A DNA stretch of 64,000 nt from Acetatifactor sp. (lineage in GTDB: Bacteria; Bacillota; Clostridia; Lachnospirales; Lachnospiraceae). Position 1 is the first letter of the stretch, and every line of letters starts with the position of its first letter. The position numbers were made by a program, and so were the translations under genes. Positions 8,917 to 17,456 of this stretch are shown piece by piece. The notes beneath the pieces were generated by a model. That model had not been told where the DNA came from, did no database searches, and worked only from the letters and a program-made list of their open reading frames with translations. Location: NCBI GenBank assembly GCA_024693365.1, contig JAILLF010000010.1, positions 124,001 through 188,000 on the forward strand. The letters are read 5' to 3'.

Positions 8917-8942
8917 AACATACAAAATTTATTGTAAAAGAA

Positions 8943-8971
8943 TTGATTTTACGTGAAAATTTCTGTATACT
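8943..8971 (+). promoter_or_regulatory. Promoter for punA-cdd
   Basis: TTGATT (8943-8948), a 17-base spacer and TATACT (8966-8971), about 45 bases before the punA start. Confidence 0.75.
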
Positions 8972-9018
8972 TTACTTTTGTAGGATAAATTGATTAAAAA
9001 CAAAGGAGTATCTTTTGA

Positions 9019-9861
9019 ATGGCAACGAAAACGGAACTGAAACTGGAAAAAGCGGTATTGCAAGTAAGGGAAAAAACAAAATTTCAGCCTTTGGTTGCAT
9101 TGGTATTGGGCTCTGGTCTTGGCGATTTTGCAAAGAATTTGCGGGTTGAGTGCACGATTCCCTATTCCGAAATTGATGGTTTCCCCATTTCGACCGTTGC
9201 CGGTCATGACGGGAGATTTATCTTTGGCTGGCTGGATCAAGTTCCCGTTGTCTGCATGAAGGGGCGGGTTCATTTTTATGAAGGCTATGAAGTGAGCGAC
9301 GTGGTCATGCCCATCCGTTTGATGAAGCGTTTGGGGGCTAAGTTCCTGTTCTTGACAAACGCGGCAGGCGGTTTAAATGAGAAATTTCAACCGGGCGATC
9401 TGATGATGATCCGCGATCATATTTCGTTTTTTGTGCCCAATCCGCTGATCGGTCCCAATCCGGAATCCCTGGGAACGAGATTTCCAGACATGTCAAACGT
9501 CTATGACCTGGAACTTCAGGACTTGATCTGGGAGGTTGCTTCCCAAGAGGGCATCAGAATACAGGAAGGCGTATATACGCAACTGACGGGACCTTCTTAC
9601 GAATCTCCCGCTGAAATCAAGGCGCTTAGGATGCTGGGAACGGATGCGGTTGGAATGAGCACGGTTGTTGAGGCCATTACCGCAAATCACGCCGGCATGA
9701 GAATCTGTGGCATATCCTGCATCAGTAATCTGGCCGCAGGAATGTCAATCGTTAAGCTGAATCACAAAGAGGTACAGGAAACGGCAGATCGCGCGGCTGA
9801 GAAATTTTCGGCGCTTGTTTCGGGCGTGATACGTAAGATGGGAGAGATCGAGGAAAAATGA
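9019..9861 (+). CDS. punA: Purine-nucleoside phosphorylase (trimeric type)
   Basis: Phosphorolysis of inosine and guanosine (and the deoxy forms) to free base plus (deoxy)ribose 1-phosphate. The 280-residue length and motifs fit the low-molecular-mass homotrimeric family: VLGSGLGDF, GRVHFYEGY, FLTNAAGGLNEKFQPGDLMMIRDHISF, GPSYESPAEI (phosphate and base binding) and DAVGMSTVVE. AAAGGAG lies about 11 bases before ATG. It overlaps cdd by 4 bases (ATGA), so the two are translationally coupled. Together with the NCS2-type permease downstream they form a nucleoside and base salvage unit. Confidence 0.95.
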   Translation: MATKTELKLEKAVLQVREKTKFQPLVALVLGSGLGDFAKNLRVECTIPYSEIDGFPISTVAGHDGRFIFGWLDQVPVVCMKGRVHFYEGYEVSDVVMPIRLMKRLGAKFLFLTNAAGGLNEKFQPGDLMMIRDHISFFVPNPLIGPNPESLGTRFPDMSNVYDLELQDLIWEVASQEGIRIQEGVYTQLTGPSYESPAEIKALRMLGTDAVGMSTVVEAITANHAGMRICGISCISNLAAGMSIVKLNHKEVQETADRAAEKFSALVSGVIRKMGEIEEK

Positions 9862-10283
9862 TAAAAATGGATTTTGACGTACAAAAGCTGATCCTGCAGG
9901 CGCTTGGAGCGCGGACCAAGGCTTATGCGCCATACTCCGGCTATCACGTTGGGGCTGCGTTGCTTTCCGGGCAGGGAAGGGCTTATCCGGGGTGCAATGT
10001 GGAAAATGCATCTTACGGTGCGACGATCTGTGCCGAGAGGGTTGCCTTCCTGCGGGCCGTTCAGGAGGGTGAGCGTGATTTTAAGGCGATTGCGATCGTG
10101 GGAGGAATGGCAAATCAAAGACCGGAAGACTATGCATTCCCGTGCGGTCTGTGCAGACAGGTGATGAGCGAATTTTGCAAGGAAGATTTTGTGATCATTG
10201 CGGCAAAGACTCTGGAAGATTATAAGGTTTGTACGCTGGGTGAATTGTTACCGCATGGTTTTGGGAGTGCGCAGTTAAAGTAA
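9858..10283 (+). CDS. cdd: Cytidine deaminase
   Basis: Deaminates cytidine and deoxycytidine to uridine and deoxyuridine. A 141-residue tetrameric-type enzyme. The zinc site is C58-A-E60 (ICAERVAF), with the catalytic glutamate, plus P-C96-GLC99-RQV. GCNVENASYG is the nucleoside-binding segment. Its start overlaps the punA stop; ATG 9867 is an alternative start three codons later. It shares a transcript with punA and possibly the permease, 79 bases downstream. Confidence 0.95.
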   Translation: MIKMDFDVQKLILQALGARTKAYAPYSGYHVGAALLSGQGRAYPGCNVENASYGATICAERVAFLRAVQEGERDFKAIAIVGGMANQRPEDYAFPCGLCRQVMSEFCKEDFVIIAAKTLEDYKVCTLGELLPHGFGSAQLK

Positions 10284-10362
10284 TTGGACGTAATTTGCCC
10301 CAAAGCAAATTCATCATAAGGAAAGGTTCTCTAATCAAAATAATACTTTAGGAGGAAAGAAC

Positions 10363-11790
10363 ATGTTAGAGAAAGTCTTCAAGCTCAAGGAAAACGGCAC
10401 TACGGTAAGAACTGAGATCATCGCCGGTCTCACAACCTTCATGACGATGGCTTACATCATCGCATTGAATCCAAATCTTTTAACTGGATTTGGAGCGGAA
10501 GGGCAGGCTCTTTGGAACGGCGTATTTTTGGCAACTTGTATTGCATCGGCCGTCGGCATGTTTATCATGGCCTTTGCAGCAAACAAACCATTTGCAATGG
10601 CACCCGGAATGGGACTAAACAGTTTCTTTGCACTGGTTGTTGCCAATTTGGCCAGCATTACGGGAATGAGTTACGTGGAATCTTATCAGTCGGCTTTGGT
10701 TATTGTTTTGATTGAAGGCATCATCTTCATATGTCTTTCCGTTCTCAGCATTCGCGAAAAGATCGTGGAAGCCATTCCTTTGGGCGTTCGTCTTGGCATT
10801 GCGCCTTCCATCGGCATTATGCTGATGAACATCGGACTTGGCTCCAATGCGGGCGTTTATTCCGAGACGGGTGGTCCGTTCTACATGATGAGAGATTTCT
10901 TTGGCGCGCTGACTGCCGGTCAGGCAAAGACGGCCATGGGTTCCGGATATTCTCAGATGGTTCTGAGCGTTGTTACGGCGTTCGCAGGACTCTTTTTGAT
11001 CATTATCCTTGCACAGAAAAAGGTTAAGGCAGCCGTAATCATTGGCATGCTTTTTGCAAGCGTCGTTTATTGGGCTGGCGAAGCCATTTTCCTCGGCACC
11101 AATCCCTTTGCTTCCCTTGCGACGGCATCGTTCCTTCCGCCTTTTGCCGACATGGCAAACACTACTTTGTTTAAGTTTAACTTTGAAGGATTTATGAAAA
11201 TCGGAACGTTTACGATCGTGACGCTGATCGTAACCTTCTGCATTATTGACATGTTTGATACCATTGGTACGCTCGTTGGTACGGCCAGCCGTGCAGGCAT
11301 GCTTGACAAGAACGGCAAAATGCCGAAGATGAAGGAAGCACTTCTTGCGGATGCCATTGGTACCGTAGCGGGTTCCGCGACCGGTACTTCTACCGTAACA
11401 ACGTTTATTGAATCTGCATCCGGCGTTGAGGCAGGCGGAAGAACCGGACTGACCGCGTTGACGACGGGAGTTATTTTCCTGGCATGTATGTTTATTGCAC
11501 CCATTGCCGGAATCATTCCTCCTGCAGCAACCTCCGCTGCATTGATCTACGTAGGTATTTTGATGCTCAGCGGATTAAAGAACATTAATTTTGATGACAT
11601 TTATCAGACGGTACCCGTTGGACTGATGCTTCTTGCAATGCCCATTTCTTCATCCATTGGACATGCCATCGGCATTGGACTGATTTCTTATACCGTATTA
11701 AAGATTTTCTGCGGAAAGGCAAAAGACGTTTCCATCCTTACTGCCATTTTGAGTTTAATCTTCCTGGTGAAATTTTTCCTGGCAATCTAA
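10363..11790 (+). CDS. NCS2/AzgA-type purine base permease
   Basis: A 475-residue polytopic inner-membrane transporter for hypoxanthine, guanine or adenine, driven by a cation gradient. The AzgA-like signatures are present: N-terminal TEIIAGLTTFMTMAYIIALNP, MAPGMGLNSFFA in helix 3, IDMFDTIGTLVGTASRAG and GTSTVTTFIESASGVEAGGRTGLTAL in helices 9-10. About 12-14 helices are visible. AGGAGG lies 7 bases before ATG. It follows punA-cdd, so imported or released bases would be handled by the same locus. The exact base specificity cannot be read from sequence. A GC-rich hairpin follows at 11880. Confidence 0.92.
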   Translation: MLEKVFKLKENGTTVRTEIIAGLTTFMTMAYIIALNPNLLTGFGAEGQALWNGVFLATCIASAVGMFIMAFAANKPFAMAPGMGLNSFFALVVANLASITGMSYVESYQSALVIVLIEGIIFICLSVLSIREKIVEAIPLGVRLGIAPSIGIMLMNIGLGSNAGVYSETGGPFYMMRDFFGALTAGQAKTAMGSGYSQMVLSVVTAFAGLFLIIILAQKKVKAAVIIGMLFASVVYWAGEAIFLGTNPFASLATASFLPPFADMANTTLFKFNFEGFMKIGTFTIVTLIVTFCIIDMFDTIGTLVGTASRAGMLDKNGKMPKMKEALLADAIGTVAGSATGTSTVTTFIESASGVEAGGRTGLTALTTGVIFLACMFIAPIAGIIPPAATSAALIYVGILMLSGLKNINFDDIYQTVPVGLMLLAMPISSSIGHAIGIGLISYTVLKIFCGKAKDVSILTAILSLIFLVKFFLAI

Positions 11791-11833
11791 AACTCTAAAA
11801 AATTCATCTTAAGTAATTAAGATACAATAAAAC

Positions 11834-11851
11834 AACGGTGAATTCACCGTT
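11834..11851. repeat. 18-bp perfect palindrome
   Basis: AACGGTGAATTCACCGTT reads the same on both strands. It lies about 45 bases after the permease stop and before the GC-rich terminator, and is followed by six A on the plus strand. It may be a protein-binding site or an auxiliary hairpin; nothing identifies a partner. Confidence 0.5.
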
Positions 11852-11879
11852 AAAAAAGCATTAAATCGTCTAAAATAAA

Positions 11880-11907
11880 GGGCGCCGGCCTTCGGCGCCC
11901 TTGACTT
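11880..11907 (+). terminator. Intrinsic terminator after the purine permease
   Basis: GGGCGCCG (11880-11887) pairs with CGGCGCCC (11893-11900), followed by TTGACTTTT. It is a very stable stem with an interrupted T run. Confidence 0.75.
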
Positions 11908-11962
11908 TTGCGCTCTGACGTTTTATCGTAGTAGCGTATATAAACTTAGGGCGGTATGGAAT

Positions 11963-13675
11963 ATGGAATATGCAATTTTTGGGGCGGTGGTCGTGGCATT
12001 TTTTTTGGCGATCATCGTAAAGGATATTTTTAATGACAGAAAAAAAAGCAGGCTATTTGAAAAAGATCTGCGGCAGAATTACGGCATCCTTCGCAAGCGC
12101 GAGGAAAAGATCGAACGGTTTCTTCGGATCGATCGCTATTTTGGTAAGCATCCGGAGGAAGGTCAGGTGGATGACGTTACCTGGAATGACCTTGGAATGG
12201 ATGACGTTTTCCGGAGTATGAATCACACCTACTCGGCAACGGGTGAAGAGTATTTATATCACGTGCTAAGAAGTGCCGGAAAGTCGAAGGAAGAGCTTGA
12301 GGAATTTGAAACGCTGGTAAATCATTTTGCAAAAGAGGAAGATCAGCGGGTTTACGTGCAGATATTAATGGCAAAGCTTGGCTACATGGGAAAGTTTTCG
12401 CTGTATGATTATTTGGATAATCTTGATTATTTGGGCGAGAGAAATAATAAAAAAGCCATTTTGCTCGATCTGGCTTTTATTCCTTGCATTGCGATCATGC
12501 CGTTTTTCTTTAGTTATGGATTGATTGCACTTGTGGCTCTGATGATTTTTAACGTTACGACGTACTTTAAGGAGAAGAACGAAATAGAGCCATATATTGT
12601 CAGCTTTCAGTACGTGTTAAAGCTCCTGGACGCCGCCGGACGACTAGATAAGCTCCCGAGGAACGAAAAGGAAGAAATGCTTGAAAAAATCCTGGAAGAC
12701 GTGCGAAAGACCTGTAAGGAGTTGGGGCCGCTTAGAAGAGGCTCTTTTTGGGTTGTTTCGGGAAATGGATCCCTGGGAGGGAGCAATCCGGCCGATCTGC
12801 TGATAGATTACCTGAAGATGACCTTACACATAGATCTGATGCAGTTTAACAAAATGTTAAATTTCCTTCGCGGGAACATTGATAAGGTGGATGCCGTAAA
12901 CACGCAGCTTGGGAAAATAGAAGCCAGTATTGCCGTTGGCGCTTGGAGAACGGGCCTTCGGAAAAAAGGTGAGGATTATTGCATCCCAAAGCTATGGGAA
13001 GGCATGGCAGATTCCCTGAAGATCACGGATGCCTGGCATCCGCTTTTGCAGGATCCCGTAAAGAATTCCCTGGAGACCGAGAAGGGTGTTTTGATTACGG
13101 GTTCCAATGCATCCGGTAAATCCACGTTCTTAAAAACGGTGGCCATAAATGCATTACTGGCACAGACGGTTCATACCTGTACGGCATCTTCCTATGAGGC
13201 TCCTTACTTCAGAATCTATTCTTCCATGGCACTTCAGGATGACTTGGAGGGCGGAGACAGCTATTACGTTGTTGAGATCAAGGCGTTAAAACGCATTTTG
13301 GATGCGGAAAAAGAGCCTGGAAGACCCGTGCTTTGCTTCGTGGATGAAGTGCTTAGGGGAACCAATACCGTGGAAAGAATAGCGGCATCGACGCAAATCT
13401 TGAAAAGTCTTCACAAAAAAAGCGTTCTTTGTTTTGCGGCCACGCATGACATAGAGCTGACGGAGCTTTTGAAGCAGGATTTTAACAACTATCATTTTGA
13501 GGAAGAGATTGTTGACGGCGACGTGATCTTCCAATACAAGCTCCTTCCCGGAAAGGCAACGACGAGAAATGCCATCCAACTGTTGGAAATCATGGGCTAT
13601 GACGGCGAAGTGATCGCTAACGCAAGGGGAATGGCAGAGCGCTTTGTGGAATCTGGCCAGTGGAGTATGCAATAG
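11963..13675 (+). CDS. Membrane-anchored MutS-like ATPase
   Basis: A 570-residue MutS paralogue without the mismatch-recognition domain. Residues 3-20 form a transmembrane helix (IFGAVVVAFFLAIIVKDIF), and a second hydrophobic hairpin spans about 168-208. The helical core (250-340) follows, then the C-terminal MutS ATPase: Walker A GSNASGKS at 380-387, the LQDDLEGGDSYYVVEI signature-type region, Walker B VLCFVDEVLRGTNT and the ATHDIELTELL switch. Families of this kind are usually annotated as MutS domain V proteins, and their role is not settled. True mutS lies at 25.7 kb, so this copy is additional. No strong promoter is visible; the ribosome site is weak (AGGGCGG). Confidence 0.8.
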   Translation: MEYAIFGAVVVAFFLAIIVKDIFNDRKKSRLFEKDLRQNYGILRKREEKIERFLRIDRYFGKHPEEGQVDDVTWNDLGMDDVFRSMNHTYSATGEEYLYHVLRSAGKSKEELEEFETLVNHFAKEEDQRVYVQILMAKLGYMGKFSLYDYLDNLDYLGERNNKKAILLDLAFIPCIAIMPFFFSYGLIALVALMIFNVTTYFKEKNEIEPYIVSFQYVLKLLDAAGRLDKLPRNEKEEMLEKILEDVRKTCKELGPLRRGSFWVVSGNGSLGGSNPADLLIDYLKMTLHIDLMQFNKMLNFLRGNIDKVDAVNTQLGKIEASIAVGAWRTGLRKKGEDYCIPKLWEGMADSLKITDAWHPLLQDPVKNSLETEKGVLITGSNASGKSTFLKTVAINALLAQTVHTCTASSYEAPYFRIYSSMALQDDLEGGDSYYVVEIKALKRILDAEKEPGRPVLCFVDEVLRGTNTVERIAASTQILKSLHKKSVLCFAATHDIELTELLKQDFNNYHFEEEIVDGDVIFQYKLLPGKATTRNAIQLLEIMGYDGEVIANARGMAERFVESGQWSMQ

Positions 13676-13690
13676 CTGAAAATGACGGGC

Positions 13691-13719
13691 TTGACGAAGA
13701 AGTCCGCAATTGATATACT
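13691..13719 (+). promoter_or_regulatory. Promoter for the small membrane protein and WYL regulator
   Basis: TTGACG (13691-13696), a 17-base spacer and TATACT (13714-13719), immediately after the MutS-like gene. Confidence 0.75.
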
Positions 13720-13799
13720 TGACGTTGAGAGAAGTTTATGGGACTTTTATTATTCGTGGAATTGCTGCGAAACCAGTGATCCGGAAATGGAGTGGAAGA

Positions 13800-13961
13800 A
13801 TGAATTTTTTAAGTGCTTTGGCCAGTTACGGACTTTTACTTATATGCTTTGTCATCGTATGCGTGGCGGCAGTCTTTTTTGGAATCTTTATGAGAAAACG
13901 CAAGGATGCGGCTCTCGAGAGGGAAGCTGCAGCTAACGCGGATCAACAGGAAAATGCCTAA
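13800..13961 (+). CDS. Small single-span membrane protein
   Basis: Predicted 53-residue protein. I place the start at ATG 13800, because GGAGTGGA lies just upstream and the product begins MNFLSALASYG; longer in-frame starts at 13710 would run through the promoter region. Residues about 8-31 form one hydrophobic helix (LLLICFVIVCVAAVFFGIF), followed by RKRKDAA and a polar, alanine- and glutamate-rich tail. The positive residues after the helix suggest the tail is cytoplasmic. It lies 19 bases before the WYL regulator and is probably co-transcribed with it. I do not recognise the family. Confidence 0.6.
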   Translation: MNFLSALASYGLLLICFVIVCVAAVFFGIFMRKRKDAALEREAAANADQQENA

Positions 13962-13980
13962 ACCTCAAAAGGAGTAAGGG

Positions 13981-14979
13981 ATGCCAAAATCTTCGGGACA
14001 AAAACTAAAGCTTTTATATTTGATCCAGTTGCTTGAGGAGGAAAGCTGCGAAGCTTTTCCCGTCAGTACGAACCGTATGATCGAATATCTTGATTCGAAG
14101 GGGATACATGCGGAGCGGAAAAGCATTTATGACGACGTGGAACGACTTCGGGAATTTGGCTTTGACATATTGCAAAACAGTAGCCGGAACGGCGGTGGAT
14201 ACTTCCTTGGGGAACGGGAATTTGAATTACCGGAGTTAAAGCTCCTGGTGGATGCCGTGGAATCCTCCAGGTTTATTACGGCAAAAAAATCACGCGAATT
14301 AATTTCAAAGCTGGAACGGTTTGCCGGAAAACATGATGCCGGGAAGCTGCAAAGGCAGGTACACGTGCTTGGACGAGTAAAAACGGACAATGAGAGTATC
14401 TATTACAGCATTGACAACGTACATCGCGCCATTCAGGAAAACAAAAAGATTTCGTTTCAGTACATGGATTGGAATTTGGAAAAGGAAATGGTGCCAAGAA
14501 AGCAGGAAGAGCGCGTTGTAAGTCCGTGGGCATTGCTTTGGCAGAATGAAAATTATTATCTGGTTGCTTTTGATGAGGAAGCACAAGGCATCCGGCATTT
14601 TCGCGTGGACAAGATGGGAAAGGTAAAGGTTCTTACGGTTGCCAGGGACGGTGCAAAACAATTTGACAAAATTGATCTGGCAGCATATTCAAATCAAACG
14701 TTTGGAATGTATGGCGGAACAGAGGAAATCGTGACTTTGAGTTTCCCGGATTCACTGCTTGGAGTAGCGATTGACCGCTTTGGTAAAGACATTGGACTCC
14801 GCAAGGAAAAAAACGGAAAGATCCGCATCAGAGTAAAGCTCACGGTATCACCCCAGTTTTTTGGATGGATGGCAGGATTGGGTAAAGAGGCGAAAATCGT
14901 CAGCCCGGACTGGGTTCGAGAAAAATATGTGAATCATCTTCGCAGTATCGTTGAAAATGGCCTTGACCAAGTTGAATAG
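13981..14979 (+). CDS. WYL-domain transcriptional regulator
   Basis: A 332-residue regulator: an N-terminal winged helix-turn-helix (residues about 5-75, LKLLYLIQLLEEE ... ERKSIYDDVERLREFGFDI), then a WYL ligand-sensing domain (about 145-225) with the family motif seen as WQNENYYLVAFD, and a C-terminal WCX-like extension (PQFFGWMAGLGKEAKIVSPDWV). WYL proteins often sense nucleic-acid or nucleotide ligands. The neighbours are the membrane MutS-like ATPase upstream and nrdDG downstream, but the operator shown before nrdD is of NrdR type, so no target can be assigned. AAAGGAG precedes ATG 13981. A terminator follows at 15045. Confidence 0.9.
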   Translation: MPKSSGQKLKLLYLIQLLEEESCEAFPVSTNRMIEYLDSKGIHAERKSIYDDVERLREFGFDILQNSSRNGGGYFLGEREFELPELKLLVDAVESSRFITAKKSRELISKLERFAGKHDAGKLQRQVHVLGRVKTDNESIYYSIDNVHRAIQENKKISFQYMDWNLEKEMVPRKQEERVVSPWALLWQNENYYLVAFDEEAQGIRHFRVDKMGKVKVLTVARDGAKQFDKIDLAAYSNQTFGMYGGTEEIVTLSFPDSLLGVAIDRFGKDIGLRKEKNGKIRIRVKLTVSPQFFGWMAGLGKEAKIVSPDWVREKYVNHLRSIVENGLDQVE

Positions 14980-15044
14980 CATTGCTATTTGCCATACAAC
15001 GATGCAAATTATCAGTAAATTGATTTGTCAATCCCTTTTTCTAA

Positions 15045-15076
15045 AAAGGCTCCTAAAATTTTGGGAGTCTTTTTTT
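15045..15076 (+). terminator. Intrinsic terminator after the WYL regulator
   Basis: GGCTCCTAAAA pairs with TTTTGGGAGTC (one wobble), followed by seven T; it ends just before the nrdD promoter. Confidence 0.85.
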
Positions 15077-15090
15077 GTTGAGTTTTTACG

Positions 15091-15120
15091 TTGACAGAAA
15101 GCAGAAATTCCTATTATACT
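15091..15120 (+). promoter_or_regulatory. Promoter of nrdDG
   Basis: A perfect TTGACA (15091-15096) is followed 17-18 bases later by TTATACT (15114-15120). The two NrdR-type boxes start 12 bases downstream of the -10 element. Confidence 0.8.
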
Positions 15121-15131
15121 TGATACGCTGG

Positions 15132-15177
15132 CACAATATATTGAGAAAACGCGTATTTTCCAATCAATATATTGTAT
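15132..15177 (+). promoter_or_regulatory. Paired NrdR operator boxes upstream of nrdD
   Basis: ACAATATATTGA (15133-15144) and its exact reverse complement TCAATATATTGT (15164-15175) are offset by 31 bases, about three helical turns. The NrdR consensus is ACACWATATATWGTGT, and pairs spaced by whole turns are the known arrangement. They lie just downstream of the -10 element, where bound ATP/dATP-NrdR would block the anaerobic reductase operon when dATP is plentiful. Confidence 0.88.
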
Positions 15178-15214
15178 CAATAATCGGCCTTTAATAAAGA
15201 AATGGGGGAGTGTC

Positions 15215-17407
15215 ATGAGTAGTAATTTTGATCACGCACAGCAAAATGATGAAGTGAATTATGGAGAGGAATATCGCCCTTCCAAACAGGTCTTTGTCAT
15301 TAAGAAGGACGGAAGCAAAGAGGCTTTTAACGTTCAAAAGGTGATCAATGCCGTTGGCAAGAGTGCTTACCGCGCGCTGACAAAGTTCACGGAGGCGGAA
15401 AAGCGCAGCATCTGCCAGCACGTAATCGATAAGATCGATGAATTTGAAAGCAATGAGATTCCCATTGCGATCATGCATAACGTGGTGGAATCTGCGTTGG
15501 AGGAAGTAAAACCCATTGTTGCGAAGAGCTATCGCGACTACAGAAATTATAAGCAAGATTTCGTCAGAATGATGGATGACGTCTACAAAAAGAGCCAGTC
15601 CATCATGTATATCGGAGACAAGGAGAATGCCAATACGGATTCCGCGTTGGTTTCCACCAAGAGAAGTCTGGTATTTAATCAGTTTAACAAAGAATTATAC
15701 CAAAAGTTCTTTATGACGACCGAGGAGATTCAGGCGTGCCGAGACGGATACGTCTACGTGCATGACATGTCCGCAAGGCGTGATACCATGAATTGCTGTC
15801 TCTTTAACGTGAAGGAAGTGCTTTCCGGCGGTTTTGAGATGGGAAATATCTGGTACAATGAACCGAAGACTTTGGATACGGCATTTGACGTAATCGGCGA
15901 CATCGTTCTTTCTGCGGCAAGCCAGCAGTACGGCGGGTTCACCGTGCCGGAAGTGGACAAGATCTTAGAGCCCTATGCGGAGAAGTCCTACAAGAAGTAC
16001 GTTGACAAATACGTTGGCCTTGGCATCGCCCGGGAAAAGGCGGAAGAAGTTGCCCTTGCCGACGTGACAAGAGATTTCGAACAGGGATTTCAGGGCTGGG
16101 AATATAAGTTTAACACCGTTGCTTCCAGCAGGGGTGACTATCCGTTCATCACCGTGACGGCAGGCATTGGCACGGGAAGATTTGCCCGTCTTGCAACGAT
16201 CCAGATGCTGAACGTCAGGAAGAAGGGACAGGGCAAGGCGAACTGCAAAAAACCCGTATTATTCCCGAAGATCGTATTTTTATATGACGAAAACCTTCAC
16301 GGTCCGGGAAAGGAAATGGAGGACGTGTTCAATGCGGGCGTTGAATGTTCCGCAAAGACCATGTACCCGGATTGGCTGAGCCTGACCGGCAAGGGCTACG
16401 TTGCCAGCATGTACAAGCAATATGGCAGGGTTGTGTCGCCGATGGGTTGCCGCGCGTTCCTTTCTCCCTGGTATGAGAGAGGCGGCATGCATCCCGCAGA
16501 CGACGATGATAAGCCGATCTTTGTAGGCCGCTTTAACATTGGCGCGGTATCGCTTCATCTTCCCATGATCCTGGAAAAATCCAGAAAGGAAAGCCGCGAT
16601 TTCTATGAGGTTCTTGATTATTATCTGAACCTGATCCGCCAGCTTCATATCAGAACCTACGCATATCTTGGAGAAATGCGTGCTTCCACAAACCCTCTGG
16701 CTTACTGTGAGGGCGGATTCCTTGGCGGTCACTTAAAGCTCACCGATAAAATTAAACCACTTTTGAAGTCGGCAACCGCCAGCTTTGGAATTACCGCGCT
16801 GAACGAGCTGCAAGAGCTTTACAACGGCAAGTCCCTTGTTGAAGACGGAGCTTTTGCCGTGGAGGTAATGGAGCACATTAACAAAAAGATTGCCGAATTT
16901 AAAGAGGCTGACGGTAACCTGTATGCAATTTACGGAACGCCGGCAGAGAGCCTTTGCGGCCTTCAGGTAAAGCAGTTTAGAAAGAAATACGGGATCATTG
17001 AAGGTGTTTCCGACAGGGAATACGTCAGCAATTCCTTCCATTGCCACGTAACTGAGAACATTACGCCCATTCAGAAACAGGATCTCGAAAACAGATTCTG
17101 GGATCTGGCAAACGGCGGAAAGATTCAATACGTAAAATATCCAATTGATTACAATATTGAGGCCGTTAAGTCACTGATCTACAGAGCCATGGAGATGGGT
17201 TTCTATGAGGGTGTAAATCTGTCTCTGGCATATTGTGACGATTGTGGTCATCAGGAGCTTGAGATGGACGTTTGTCCGAAGTGCGGAAGCAGAAACCTTA
17301 CGAAGATCGACCGCATGAACGGTTATCTGTCGTACTCGAGAGTACATGGCGACAGCCGCCTGAATGATGCTAAGATGGCGGAAATCAAGGAAAGAGTGTC
17401 CATGTAA
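15215..17407 (+). CDS. nrdD: Anaerobic ribonucleoside-triphosphate reductase (class III)
   Basis: Reduces ribonucleoside triphosphates to deoxyribonucleotides with a glycyl radical; oxygen-sensitive. The 730-residue chain starts with an ATP-cone allosteric domain (about residues 26-118, VFVIKKDGSKEAFNVQKVINAVGKSA). The ten-stranded barrel catalytic domain follows (MNCCLFNVKEVLSGGF; SCMGC-type segment VVSPMGCRAFLSPW). A C-terminal zinc ribbon reads CDDCG...CPKCGS. The glycyl radical loop is R-M-N-G703-Y-L. GGGGGAG lies about 7 bases before ATG. The gene is followed by the activase nrdG and preceded by the NrdR operator pair. No aerobic class I reductase is seen in this window. Confidence 0.98.
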   Translation: MSSNFDHAQQNDEVNYGEEYRPSKQVFVIKKDGSKEAFNVQKVINAVGKSAYRALTKFTEAEKRSICQHVIDKIDEFESNEIPIAIMHNVVESALEEVKPIVAKSYRDYRNYKQDFVRMMDDVYKKSQSIMYIGDKENANTDSALVSTKRSLVFNQFNKELYQKFFMTTEEIQACRDGYVYVHDMSARRDTMNCCLFNVKEVLSGGFEMGNIWYNEPKTLDTAFDVIGDIVLSAASQQYGGFTVPEVDKILEPYAEKSYKKYVDKYVGLGIAREKAEEVALADVTRDFEQGFQGWEYKFNTVASSRGDYPFITVTAGIGTGRFARLATIQMLNVRKKGQGKANCKKPVLFPKIVFLYDENLHGPGKEMEDVFNAGVECSAKTMYPDWLSLTGKGYVASMYKQYGRVVSPMGCRAFLSPWYERGGMHPADDDDKPIFVGRFNIGAVSLHLPMILEKSRKESRDFYEVLDYYLNLIRQLHIRTYAYLGEMRASTNPLAYCEGGFLGGHLKLTDKIKPLLKSATASFGITALNELQELYNGKSLVEDGAFAVEVMEHINKKIAEFKEADGNLYAIYGTPAESLCGLQVKQFRKKYGIIEGVSDREYVSNSFHCHVTENITPIQKQDLENRFWDLANGGKIQYVKYPIDYNIEAVKSLIYRAMEMGFYEGVNLSLAYCDDCGHQELEMDVCPKCGSRNLTKIDRMNGYLSYSRVHGDSRLNDAKMAEIKERVSM

Positions 17408-17456
17408 ATCCCGGAAAGTAGTGGAAAGTAATTGAGAATGGAGTGTTTAAGGCATT

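Noticed and set aside
13682..13936. 84-codon open frame overlapping the small membrane protein
   Set aside because: It would start within the promoter and has no hydrophobic or domain pattern; the ATG 13800 frame has the ribosome site and helix.
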